A stretch of 64,000 bases of DNA from Pseudopedobacter beijingensis (GTDB lineage: Bacteria > Bacteroidota > Bacteroidia > Sphingobacteriales > Sphingobacteriaceae). Position numbers and translations under genes: made by a program. The DNA lies in NCBI RefSeq assembly GCF_042678145.1, contig NZ_JBHUDG010000017.1, positions 62,001 through 126,000 on the forward strand. The letters run 5' to 3'. This document shows positions 54,553 through 62,665 of this stretch, piece after piece. Positions within the stretch are counted from its first letter, which is position 1; every line of letters starts with the position of its first letter. Below the pieces are notes generated by a model. That model was given only the letters and a program-made list of their open reading frames with translations, ran no database searches and was not told where the DNA came from.

Positions 54553-57500
54553 ATGAATTTAGCTTCATACTCAATAAAAAACTATCAGTTTACCTTAACC
54601 ATGGTGTTAATGGTATTGATAGTAGGGATAACTACCATGCTTTCTATGCCCAGGGCAGAAGACCCCGAGATGCGTACCCCTATGTTTCCTATTGTGGTTA
54701 TTTATCCGGGAACCAGTCCGGCAGATATGGAAGAGCTGGTGGTAAAACCTATGGAAAGTCGTATTTATGGGTTGGATAATATCAAACAGATTAAAACAGC
54801 TATATATGATGGTTTAGCCGTAGTCAATGTAGAATATAAATTTAGCAGCGATTACGACAGTAAGTACCAGGAATTGGTGCGGGAAGTGGCTACTTTCAGA
54901 AGTATACTGCCCAATGATATTTATGATATCCATGTAGAAAAAGTAGATCCGGATGGAGTGAGTGTTTTACAAATGGCATTGGTTTCTGAAAATGCATCAC
55001 GCAAGGCATTGAAAAATGTTGCCGAGAGATTAAAAGATGAACTGGAAAAAATACCGGCATTAAAAGAAGTTAAAATTAGTGGCTTACCCGAGCAGTTGGT
55101 AAAAGTAGATGTTAAACCGGATTTACTGGCGCAGAAGAAAATTCCGCTCAATACTGTGGTAGATGCGATACAAAGTGAAGCAGCAAATATTCCGGGAGGG
55201 AGCGTAATAGGAGGCGGTAAATCGTTTAGTGTAAAAACCAGTGGCAATTATCAAAGTATAGAAGAAATCAAGAATACAATTGTGTACAGCAATGGAGGAA
55301 AAAACACTTTATTGAGAAATGTAGCAGATGTATATCCCGATTTTGCACCAGACGACCATACAACCCGGTTAAATGGCTACCGGTGTTTACTTATTAACGC
55401 TGCCCAGAAATCAGGAGAAAACATTAGTAAAACACAGGAAGCCTATCTTCCGGTAATTGAAAAGTTTAAGGAAAGCCTTCCGGCCAATATGGACCTGGTT
55501 CTGAGTTTTGATCAGGCAGATAATGTAAATAATCGTTTAAGTGGTTTAGGGATTGACTTTCTGATAGCAGTTTCGCTGGTACTGATCACTCTTTTACCTT
55601 TAGGTGGTAGAGCTTCTTTAGTGGTGATGATTGCTATTCCTTTATCCCTATCTATTGGTCTTATCCTGTTAAATGCTTTTGGATTCAGCTTGAATCAGCT
55701 CAGTATTGTGGGTTTTGTGGTGGCCTTAGGATTATTGGTAGACGATAGTATTGTAGTTGTAGAAAATATAGAAAGATGGTTGCGGGAGGGATATTCAAAA
55801 ACAGAAGCAGCAATAAAAGGTACCGGTCAGATCGCTATGGCTGTAGTAGGTTGTACAGCAGCATTAGTAATAGCCTTTATGCCATTGATGTTTATGCCAG
55901 AGGCCTCAGGAGAATTTATCCGAAGCCTGCCTGTAGCCGTTATCAGTACTGTGGTAGCCTCTATGGTGGTTGCTTTAACCGTAGTTCCCTTTCTTTCCAG
56001 TCGCTTATTAAAACCACATGAAAACCCCGAAGGAAATATAGTATTACGAACTTTTCAAAAGATAATTCATAATACATACGCTGTATTTTTAGATAAGGCC
56101 TTAAAGAAACCAGTAAAAACAGTGCTCATCGCTTTGGTCATATTTGCGGGTTCGGTAGCCCTTATTCCGGTAATAGGCTTTAGTTTGTTTCCGCCATCAG
56201 AAAAACCACAGTTTCTGATCAATATCATGGCACCTCAGCAGGCTAACTTCTTATATACAGATAGCTTAACCCGTGAAATAGAAAAAGAACTGGCGAAAAT
56301 ACCAGAGGTAGAATATTATACTTCAAACGTAGGAAAAGGGAATCCACGTATTTACTATAATGTGGCACAACAAAACCAACGTACAGATTTTGCAGAAATA
56401 TTTGTACAACTAAAAAAAGAAACAAAAGCCAATGAAAAAGTAGAGATTATAGAAAGACTGAGGGAAAAATGGACCACCTATCTGGGAGCAAAAATAGAAG
56501 TCAAAGATTTTGAGCAGGGAGTTCCTGTTATCTCTCCGGTAGAAGTGAGGTTAATGGGCGATAATTTAGATACTTTACAACGTTTGGCGGCAGAAGTAGA
56601 ACAAATGCTGATAGAAACAGAAGGAACTATTTATGTGAATAATCCAGTCAAAAACAATAAGGTAGATATCCGTTTAAATGTAGATAAAGAAAAAGCATTA
56701 AGTTTAGGGGTACCCAGCGTGGCTATAGACAGGACTGTAAGAATGGCCATTTCCGGTTTTGACATTGCCCGTTACAGTAATCCACAAAGCGATAAAGATG
56801 ATTATAAAGTACGGTTAAGTGTACCTAGAAGTTCGTTTCCGGACTTGTCTGTTCTAAACAACCTGTATGTAAATAATGTACAGGGCAGTGCCGTTCCTTT
56901 ACAACAATTGGCAAACCTCACTTTTGAAAGTTCTCCCGTTACCATTAAGCACCATAATAAAATAAGGATGGTTTCTGTAAACTCTTTTGTAAAGAAAGGA
57001 TTTTTGAATGATAAGATTATCAATGAAGTGATCCAGAAAATGGATGCCAAAAAACTTCCCGATGGTTACCATTATCAGATGGGAGGAGAGGTAGAAAGCC
57101 GTAAAGAATCTTTTGGTGGTTTTGGTACCGTGATACTGGTTACCGTATTTATGTTTATTGCGGTCCTGATACTGGAGTTTAAAACTTTTAAAAGTACATT
57201 AATTGTACTATCGGTTATTCCATTAGGTATTGTGGGGGCCGTGCTGGCTTTAATGGTTACTGGTAATACATTGTCCTTTGTAGCTACCATAGGTATAGTT
57301 GCCTTGGCAGGTATAGAAGTTAAGAATACCATATTGCTGGTAGATTTTACCAATCAGCTACGACGCGAAGGAATGTCATTAGATCAGGCTATAGAAAAAG
57401 CAGGCGAAATCAGGTTTCTGCCTATTATTTTAACCACTTTAACAGCCATAGGAGGTTTGTTGCCTATTGCCTGGTCAAATAATCCATTAATTTCACCTTT

Positions 57501-57636
57501 AGCAATTGTGATGATAGGCGGGCTTATCAGTTCGACGTTATTGTCCAGAATTGTAACCCCGGTGATTTATAAACTTATGCCGCCAGCTATAGAAGTAGAA
57601 GACGAAAGTAAAGAAGATAATAGTGCGATAGCATAA
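54553..57636 (+). CDS. RND-family multidrug-type efflux pump (AcrB/HAE-like)
   Basis: Proton-driven inner membrane exporter with 12 membrane helices and two large periplasmic loops. Helix 4 has GLLVDDSIVVVENI with the paired Asp of the proton relay, and helix 10 has GIEVKNTILLVDF with the conserved Lys. The N-terminus (MLSMPRAEDPEMRTPMFPIV) is of the divergent HAE type common in this phylum. At 1027 aa it is full length. Third pump component of the TetR-controlled operon; a terminator follows at 57656. Confidence 0.95.
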   Translation: MNLASYSIKNYQFTLTMVLMVLIVGITTMLSMPRAEDPEMRTPMFPIVVIYPGTSPADMEELVVKPMESRIYGLDNIKQIKTAIYDGLAVVNVEYKFSSDYDSKYQELVREVATFRSILPNDIYDIHVEKVDPDGVSVLQMALVSENASRKALKNVAERLKDELEKIPALKEVKISGLPEQLVKVDVKPDLLAQKKIPLNTVVDAIQSEAANIPGGSVIGGGKSFSVKTSGNYQSIEEIKNTIVYSNGGKNTLLRNVADVYPDFAPDDHTTRLNGYRCLLINAAQKSGENISKTQEAYLPVIEKFKESLPANMDLVLSFDQADNVNNRLSGLGIDFLIAVSLVLITLLPLGGRASLVVMIAIPLSLSIGLILLNAFGFSLNQLSIVGFVVALGLLVDDSIVVVENIERWLREGYSKTEAAIKGTGQIAMAVVGCTAALVIAFMPLMFMPEASGEFIRSLPVAVISTVVASMVVALTVVPFLSSRLLKPHENPEGNIVLRTFQKIIHNTYAVFLDKALKKPVKTVLIALVIFAGSVALIPVIGFSLFPPSEKPQFLINIMAPQQANFLYTDSLTREIEKELAKIPEVEYYTSNVGKGNPRIYYNVAQQNQRTDFAEIFVQLKKETKANEKVEIIERLREKWTTYLGAKIEVKDFEQGVPVISPVEVRLMGDNLDTLQRLAAEVEQMLIETEGTIYVNNPVKNNKVDIRLNVDKEKALSLGVPSVAIDRTVRMAISGFDIARYSNPQSDKDDYKVRLSVPRSSFPDLSVLNNLYVNNVQGSAVPLQQLANLTFESSPVTIKHHNKIRMVSVNSFVKKGFLNDKIINEVIQKMDAKKLPDGYHYQMGGEVESRKESFGGFGTVILVTVFMFIAVLILEFKTFKSTLIVLSVIPLGIVGAVLALMVTGNTLSFVATIGIVALAGIEVKNTILLVDFTNQLRREGMSLDQAIEKAGEIRFLPIILTTLTAIGGLLPIAWSNNPLISPLAIVMIGGLISSTLLSRIVTPVIYKLMPPAIEVEDESKEDNSAIA

Positions 57637-57655
57637 AAACAAAAGCGAACATCAG

Positions 57656-57706
57656 ACCTCCTTGTTATCGTTAAAATTTAGGGATAGCAAAGAGGTTTTT
57701 TGTTTT
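57656..57706 (+). terminator. Terminator of the TetR/RND efflux operon
   Basis: ACCTC-CTTG-TATC region (57656-57669) pairs with GATAGCAAAGAGGT (57683-57696) with small bulges, followed by TTTTTTGTTTTT. It lies 20 bp after the pump stop codon. Confidence 0.75.
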
Positions 57707-57819
57707 TCCCCTGGCAATGTCTTTCTAAAAGGGCCTTGCATTAACCAACGCTATCATCCATTGCCTTTCAGAGACGATTTGAGAAGAAGATATAAACTAA
57801 AAAGAATCTGATTATGATA

Positions 57820-57867
57820 TTTTAAGCAGGTTTTAATGAGTTTTTAATCTGTTAGCTGTTACTTTTG
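57820..57867 (+). promoter_or_regulatory. Three 11-bp direct repeats and -7 box upstream of the response regulator
   Basis: TTTTAAGCAGG (57820), TTTTAATGAGT (57831) and TTTTAATCTGT (57842) are tandem 11-bp units, the spacing used by OmpR/PhoB-type regulators. TACTTTTG (57860-57867) matches the -7 consensus 18 bp after the last unit start. The same arrangement precedes the metal-efflux operon. Confidence 0.7.
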
Positions 57868-57933
57868 CTGAGAGAATACCTATGCAGGTCAAAAAAATAT
57901 TGATTTGATAGTATTTCTGATTATATTGAGTAT

Positions 57934-58626
57934 ATGGTCAAAATACTTTTAGTGGAAGACGATACCCGGGTGGCTTCATTCGTTAATCAGGGCTTAACAG
58001 AAAATCTATATCAGGTAAAAACAGTCAATACCGGTACAGAAGCTGTTCAGGAGGCTATGGTAAACGAATATGATATCATTATTCTGGATATTATGCTACC
58101 GGATATGGATGGCTTTCAGATCTGCAATTTGTTAAGGCGAAGAAAACTTATTACGCCCATTATTATCCTGAGTGCATTGGATAGTCCGGAAGAGAAAGTA
58201 AAAGGTTTGCAGAGCGGAGCAGATGATTATCTGTCAAAGCCGTTTTTATTTGACGAACTTTTAGCCAGGATTAATGCGCAGCTAAGACGGATGGAATTTA
58301 GTAAGGGCATTATTGAGTTTCAACGTTATGCAGGTGTAGAAATCAATGTAGACGAACAAAGTGCTACCCGTGACGGTAAGGAATTAAATTTGTCCCCATT
58401 GGAATACAAATTGCTCTTGTTTTTTATGAAAAACAGAGAAAAAGCATTGTCCAGAGTAAGTATAGCTCAAGCCGTATGGAATATTCACTTTGATTATACC
58501 ACCAATACGGTAGACGTTTATATCAATTTTCTAAGAAAGAAACTGGATAAAGGATTTTCTCAACCATTATTGCATACGGTAAAAGGAACAGGATATATGC
58601 TAAAGGCAAAAGAAGATGGGCATTAG
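57934..58626 (+). CDS. OmpR/PhoB-family response regulator, CusR/CzcR-like
   Basis: DNA-binding regulator with an N-terminal receiver (KILLVEDD; phospho-acceptor Asp52 in IIILDIMLPDMDG; conserved Lys in YLSKPF) and a C-terminal winged helix with SPLEYKLLLFFMKNREKALSRVSIAQ and DVYINFLRKKLD. At 230 aa it is standard. Its stop overlaps the kinase start by 11 bp. Shared upstream repeats suggest it activates itself and the czc-like operon (inference). Confidence 0.93.
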   Translation: MVKILLVEDDTRVASFVNQGLTENLYQVKTVNTGTEAVQEAMVNEYDIIILDIMLPDMDGFQICNLLRRRKLITPIIILSALDSPEEKVKGLQSGADDYLSKPFLFDELLARINAQLRRMEFSKGIIEFQRYAGVEINVDEQSATRDGKELNLSPLEYKLLLFFMKNREKALSRVSIAQAVWNIHFDYTTNTVDVYINFLRKKLDKGFSQPLLHTVKGTGYMLKAKEDGH

Positions 58627-59971
58627 GCAAAAACTTTCTTTAAGGTCAACATTCATATTTGCAATAACTTTAAGTTTTGTAGTTTTCGGAACTTATCTGT
58701 TATTCAAATATCATACAGAACAAATGTACAACAGGAGGCTATTTGAAAGAGCAAGAATTGCCGCCTATTTTTATCTCGAGAAAGATGAAATGAATGAAGG
58801 TCTTTATACAAATATAGAAGAACAGTTCAGGCGAATTTCTAAAGAATCCATCCGTTTGTACCATGCCAGTGATAAAAAGATTTATGTTGATGATACCCTG
58901 AGTTTTTCTGTGCCCGATGCCATTTTGGATAAAGTAGCGTCCTTAGGTGCATACAATACCAGAATAGATGGAAGACAGGTGGTGTGCCTGTTTTATAAAG
59001 ATAATCAGGGAGATTTTATTGTGGTAGCATCAGGAGTAGATGAAACCGCTGAACAGCAGTTGGTAGCATTGCGTTGGATGCTTTTAATTTTCTGTGTGCT
59101 GGGGCTTATTATTCACTATTTTCTGACGAGTATTTTAGCCAACAGAACATTTAAACCTTTCTCTAAAATTATAACCAAAGTAAATGCCATAAAACCAGAG
59201 GACTTAAGCGTTAGGTTAGATGTCCCGGAAGGTAATCCTGACGAAATCAAAAACCTGATCACCACGTTTAATTATTTCTTAGAACGTCTGGATCGCAGTA
59301 TGATGATTCAGCGTAACTTTCTAAAAAACGCATCACATGAACTCAAGACTCCTTTAGCCGTGTTGATTGGTGAAATAGAAATAGCATTGAACCAACCTCG
59401 CAGTAATGAAGAATACAGAGATTTTCTGTTATCTATGAAAAGAGATGGTCTGCATTTAAAGTCTATCATAGAAGGCTTACTAACTCTGTCCAGTCTGGAA
59501 ATGCCCACGCAGCATCAAATGAATAAAATCATGATAGATGAAATTTTGTGGGAAGTGCTGGATAAGAAACAAATAGAATATAAAGACCTTAAAGTATCTG
59601 TAGACTTAAAGGATGTTGCCGAGTCGCAGGAATTGCTTGTTATTCATGGAAATAAAGATCTTTTGTTTGTAGCCATCAATAATATTATAGACAATGCTAT
59701 AAAATTCTCATATCCAGAACCTATTAAAATTAATGCAGAAGTAGCTGATGGAAAACTGGTTTTGAAGATTATAGACCAGGGTCCGGGAATAGAAGAAAAA
59801 GAGCAGGAAAAAATCTTTGAACTGTTTTATAGAAGTAAACCCAATAATCATGTAAAAGGTTATGGAATAGGCTTATATCTAACCAAGCAAATATTGGATC
59901 TTCATCATATTGATATTGCAATAGAAAGTAAGCGGGAGAGCGGCACAGAAGTAAGTATTACTTTTCCTTAA
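58616..59971 (+). CDS. Sensor histidine kinase of the metal-efflux two-component system
   Basis: Membrane kinase with two transmembrane helices (about 12-30 and 143-163) around a periplasmic sensor loop, a HAMP-like linker, an H-box FLKNASHELKTPL with His241, and an HATPase with NNIIDNAIKFS, DQGPGI and GYGIGLYL. At 451 aa it is complete. Translationally coupled to the regulator. The downstream pump suggests a heavy metal ion as signal (inference). Confidence 0.93.
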   Translation: MGIRQKLSLRSTFIFAITLSFVVFGTYLLFKYHTEQMYNRRLFERARIAAYFYLEKDEMNEGLYTNIEEQFRRISKESIRLYHASDKKIYVDDTLSFSVPDAILDKVASLGAYNTRIDGRQVVCLFYKDNQGDFIVVASGVDETAEQQLVALRWMLLIFCVLGLIIHYFLTSILANRTFKPFSKIITKVNAIKPEDLSVRLDVPEGNPDEIKNLITTFNYFLERLDRSMMIQRNFLKNASHELKTPLAVLIGEIEIALNQPRSNEEYRDFLLSMKRDGLHLKSIIEGLLTLSSLEMPTQHQMNKIMIDEILWEVLDKKQIEYKDLKVSVDLKDVAESQELLVIHGNKDLLFVAINNIIDNAIKFSYPEPIKINAEVADGKLVLKIIDQGPGIEEKEQEKIFELFYRSKPNNHVKGYGIGLYLTKQILDLHHIDIAIESKRESGTEVSITFP

Positions 59972-60028
59972 AACAAAACCCAAACTATCTTATCACATAA
60001 CACCAGCCGAAGGCATTGCCAAATGCTA

Positions 60029-60077
60029 GTCGATAGTCCATTGTCCATTGTCCATGGTCGATAGTCCATAGTTCAAA
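60029..60077 (+). repeat. Seven-bp tandem repeat, GTCCATN type
   Basis: Successive heptamers GTCGATA, GTCCATT, GTCCATT, GTCCATG, GTCGATA, GTCCATA and GTTCAAA form a 49-bp array. It is followed to 60175 by looser GTTCATCATT units. The array sits about 155 bp upstream of the metal-efflux promoter. Confidence 0.7.
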
Positions 60078-60192
60078 AGCTCATCGTTCATCATTTTTAT
60101 GGCCCATAGTTCCCCCGTTCATCATTCATTATTCAAAAGTTTATCATTCAATAACTATTAAAGTTCATCATTCAGCAAAAACACTAATCAAA

Positions 60193-60239
60193 TTTTAATC
60201 TGAGGTGAAAGTCCTTTTAATCTGACGCAGCTACTTTTG
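60193..60239 (+). promoter_or_regulatory. Direct repeats and -7 box upstream of the metal-efflux operon
   Basis: TTTTAATCTGA occurs at 60193-60203 and again exactly 22 bp later at 60215-60225 (two 11-bp turns). TACTTTTG, the -7 box, is at 60232-60239. No -33 box is seen; the proximal repeat occupies its place, as at an activator-dependent promoter. The same motif precedes the two-component genes. Confidence 0.7.
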
Positions 60240-60266
60240 TTTACTAGAAACAAATTAAATAGATAT

Positions 60267-61550
60267 ATGTCGGTGCGATTAAGACGTATTTTATTTGCTG
60301 CATTTTTTAGTATACCCGTATTAGCATTTTCGCAGCAAGTAGATACATTAAAACTAAGCTTGCAGGAAGCAGAGAAAATTTTCCTGCAGAACAACCTGCC
60401 TCTCATTATTGAAAAGTTAAACATTAATCAGGCAGATGCCAGAATATTGCAGGCAAAAGTGTGGCCTAACCCACAATTTACATTGGAAGAAGTGCAGCTC
60501 TTTGTAGATGGCACTACAGAAGAAATTCCTCCTTTGTTTGGTAACTTCTGGAGAGACCGAAATGTAGCCGCCCAGTTAGAACAATTGGTTTATACAGCCG
60601 GGAAACGCAGAAAAACCATTGCATTGGAAATGCGTAACAAAGATTTAGCAGAGACAGCTTTTACAGATTTATTACAAGCTTTGAAAACAGAGTTCAGGCA
60701 AAATATGGCCGAATTGCTGTATCTGCAGAAAGTACAGGGTGGATACGATTTCCAACTGGCTGAAGTCAATAAACTGCTAAAAGTTCAGGAACTTCAACTT
60801 AAACAAGGTAATATTTCGCAGGTAGAGTTATACCGTTTAAAAGCCTTACAGATTTCTTTACAGGGAGAGGTAAATGGTTTGCATGAGGACATTACCGAAA
60901 AACAAATGGAGTTGAAAACCCTGATGTTTTTAGAACCCAAAACCTATCTGGTTGTAGCTGATGAAAATATAGAAGAAAGCGTACAGAAACTGAAGCAATA
61001 CAATTTGCAGGAGTTAATAACCCTATCTGATAATAATGCGGGATTGAAAGCCACCAGAGACCAGATTAAGATTAGCGAGGCACAGCTGGCTATTGAAAAA
61101 GCAAATAAAGTTCCCGATCTGAATTTAAAGGTTAGTTATGACAGACAGGGTAGCGTGATGCGCAACTTTGTAGGCTTAGGTGTTTCGTTAGATTTGCCAT
61201 TGTTTGACAGAAATAAAGGGAATATCAAAGAAGCCCAGTTTGAGCTGGAGAAAAGCGTACTTACAGAAAAACAAAAAGTTTCAGAATTAAATAATACTGT
61301 CTTTAAAAAATGGACAGACCTTAATAAATCCATCCAGTTATACGAAAAAATAGATAAAGACTACCTCGATAAACTGGAAGGCATGAGTCAGTCTATAACC
61401 AAGAGTTTCCAGCAACATCACCTGAGTTTATTGGAGTTCCTTGATTTTTTTGAATCCTTCAGAGAAAGTAAAGAAAAGTATTACGAATCATTAAAAAATA
61501 TCATTCTTAAAAAAGAAGACCTTAATTATTTAATAGGAGGCGAATTATAA
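60267..61550 (+). CDS. TolC-family outer membrane factor of a metal efflux system (CzcC/CusC-like)
   Basis: Outer membrane channel protein. I start at ATG 60267 (MSVRLRRILFAAFF...AFSQ), a clean signal peptide; the frame is open from TTG 60237, but that codon is inside the -7 box. Two OEP repeats follow, with coiled-coil hairpins. About 427 aa from this start, typical of CzcC. Its TAA overlaps the ATG of the adaptor gene (TAATG). Confidence 0.9.
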   Translation: MSVRLRRILFAAFFSIPVLAFSQQVDTLKLSLQEAEKIFLQNNLPLIIEKLNINQADARILQAKVWPNPQFTLEEVQLFVDGTTEEIPPLFGNFWRDRNVAAQLEQLVYTAGKRRKTIALEMRNKDLAETAFTDLLQALKTEFRQNMAELLYLQKVQGGYDFQLAEVNKLLKVQELQLKQGNISQVELYRLKALQISLQGEVNGLHEDITEKQMELKTLMFLEPKTYLVVADENIEESVQKLKQYNLQELITLSDNNAGLKATRDQIKISEAQLAIEKANKVPDLNLKVSYDRQGSVMRNFVGLGVSLDLPLFDRNKGNIKEAQFELEKSVLTEKQKVSELNNTVFKKWTDLNKSIQLYEKIDKDYLDKLEGMSQSITKSFQQHHLSLLEFLDFFESFRESKEKYYESLKNIILKKEDLNYLIGGEL

Positions 61551-62656
61551 TGTTAAATATCTATAAACACTCTATATATGTTTCTTTGTTTGCTTTAGCT
61601 CTGTCGGCATGCAACGGAAATAAAGAACAGGAAGCAGAAAATGTAAATCAGGATAGTTGCCTGATGACTCCTCAGTTAAGAGGAATAATCCGTACAGATA
61701 CCTTGTTAATAAAAGATATTAGTCAGGAAATAGAGCTTACAGGAAGTGTAAGTTACAATCAGGACGAAATTTATAATTACCAGTCTTTGGTGAGTGGTGT
61801 TATCCAGAAAGTTAATTTTAAGTTGGGCGATTTTGTACAAAAAGGACAGGTCTTGGCAGAAGTAAGAACGACTGAATTTAACGACCAGAAATCCGAGCTG
61901 TTAAAAGCCAAATCTGAATTGAAACTGGCTAAAAGAAAACTGGAATCAACCAAAAACCTGCATGCAGACGGAGTAGCATCAGATCGTGATTTAATAGAAG
62001 CTCAAAACGAAGTGTCTTATGCCGAGATAGAAATAGAACGTATCCAGGAAACCTTAAAACTACAAGGTGGTAATATAGAAAGAGGGATACTCACTATTAA
62101 AGCACCGGCAACCGGATATATTGTTCAAAAGAAAATTACTGTAGGAACGCAGATAGATGCAGGTGAAGACGAGCTGTTTACGCTATCTAACCTTAAAAAA
62201 GTTTGGGTACAGGCTAATGTATTTCCTAACCAACTGGAAAGCGTTAAAGTCGGACAGGCTGTAGAAATCATTACGACAGCGTATCCTGATAAGGTTTTTT
62301 ATGGTAAAATAGACCGGTTATCCAATGTGTTTGACGAAGAAGAGCGCGTGCTAAAAGCCATCATAGAAATTGATAATGCTGACTTAAGGTTAAAACCTTC
62401 GATGATGGTAGGGGTACATATTTACAAACCTGCCGGAGGTACCGCATTGGCCATTCCTAAAGATGCCGTACTATTTGAGAATAATAGCTATAAGGTAGTT
62501 ATAGATAAGGGCGATTGCGATGTTCAGGCCGTACAGGTAGAGCCTATAGGAAAAGACAGACGCTATTATTTTGTCAATAGCCAGTTGCTTAAAGAGGGAG
62601 ATCGGGTAATTACGCAAAATCAACTACTGATCTATAATCAAATTAAGGACAGATAA
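61550..62656 (+). CDS. CzcB/CusB-like efflux adaptor lipoprotein
   Basis: Periplasmic membrane-fusion protein. Lipobox ends at Cys21 (ALSAC). The lipoyl-like motif VSGVIQKVNFKLGDFVQKGQ and its partner KAPATGYIVQKKITVGTQIDAG flank a helical hairpin (about 115-165). A C-terminal KDAVLFENNSYKVVI domain is typical of the CzcB group. At 368 aa it is complete. One-base overlap with the upstream channel gene indicates coupling; the pump gene follows after 9 bp. Confidence 0.92.
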   Translation: MLNIYKHSIYVSLFALALSACNGNKEQEAENVNQDSCLMTPQLRGIIRTDTLLIKDISQEIELTGSVSYNQDEIYNYQSLVSGVIQKVNFKLGDFVQKGQVLAEVRTTEFNDQKSELLKAKSELKLAKRKLESTKNLHADGVASDRDLIEAQNEVSYAEIEIERIQETLKLQGGNIERGILTIKAPATGYIVQKKITVGTQIDAGEDELFTLSNLKKVWVQANVFPNQLESVKVGQAVEIITTAYPDKVFYGKIDRLSNVFDEEERVLKAIIEIDNADLRLKPSMMVGVHIYKPAGGTALAIPKDAVLFENNSYKVVIDKGDCDVQAVQVEPIGKDRRYYFVNSQLLKEGDRVITQNQLLIYNQIKDR

Positions 62657-62665
62657 AATCGCAGG

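Noticed and set aside
60029..60175. CRISPR array
   Set aside because: Units are 7-10 bp and contiguous, without unique spacers or cas genes nearby.
60237..60266. TTG start for the CzcC-like channel protein
   Set aside because: The codon lies within the -7 box; ATG 60267 gives a proper signal peptide.
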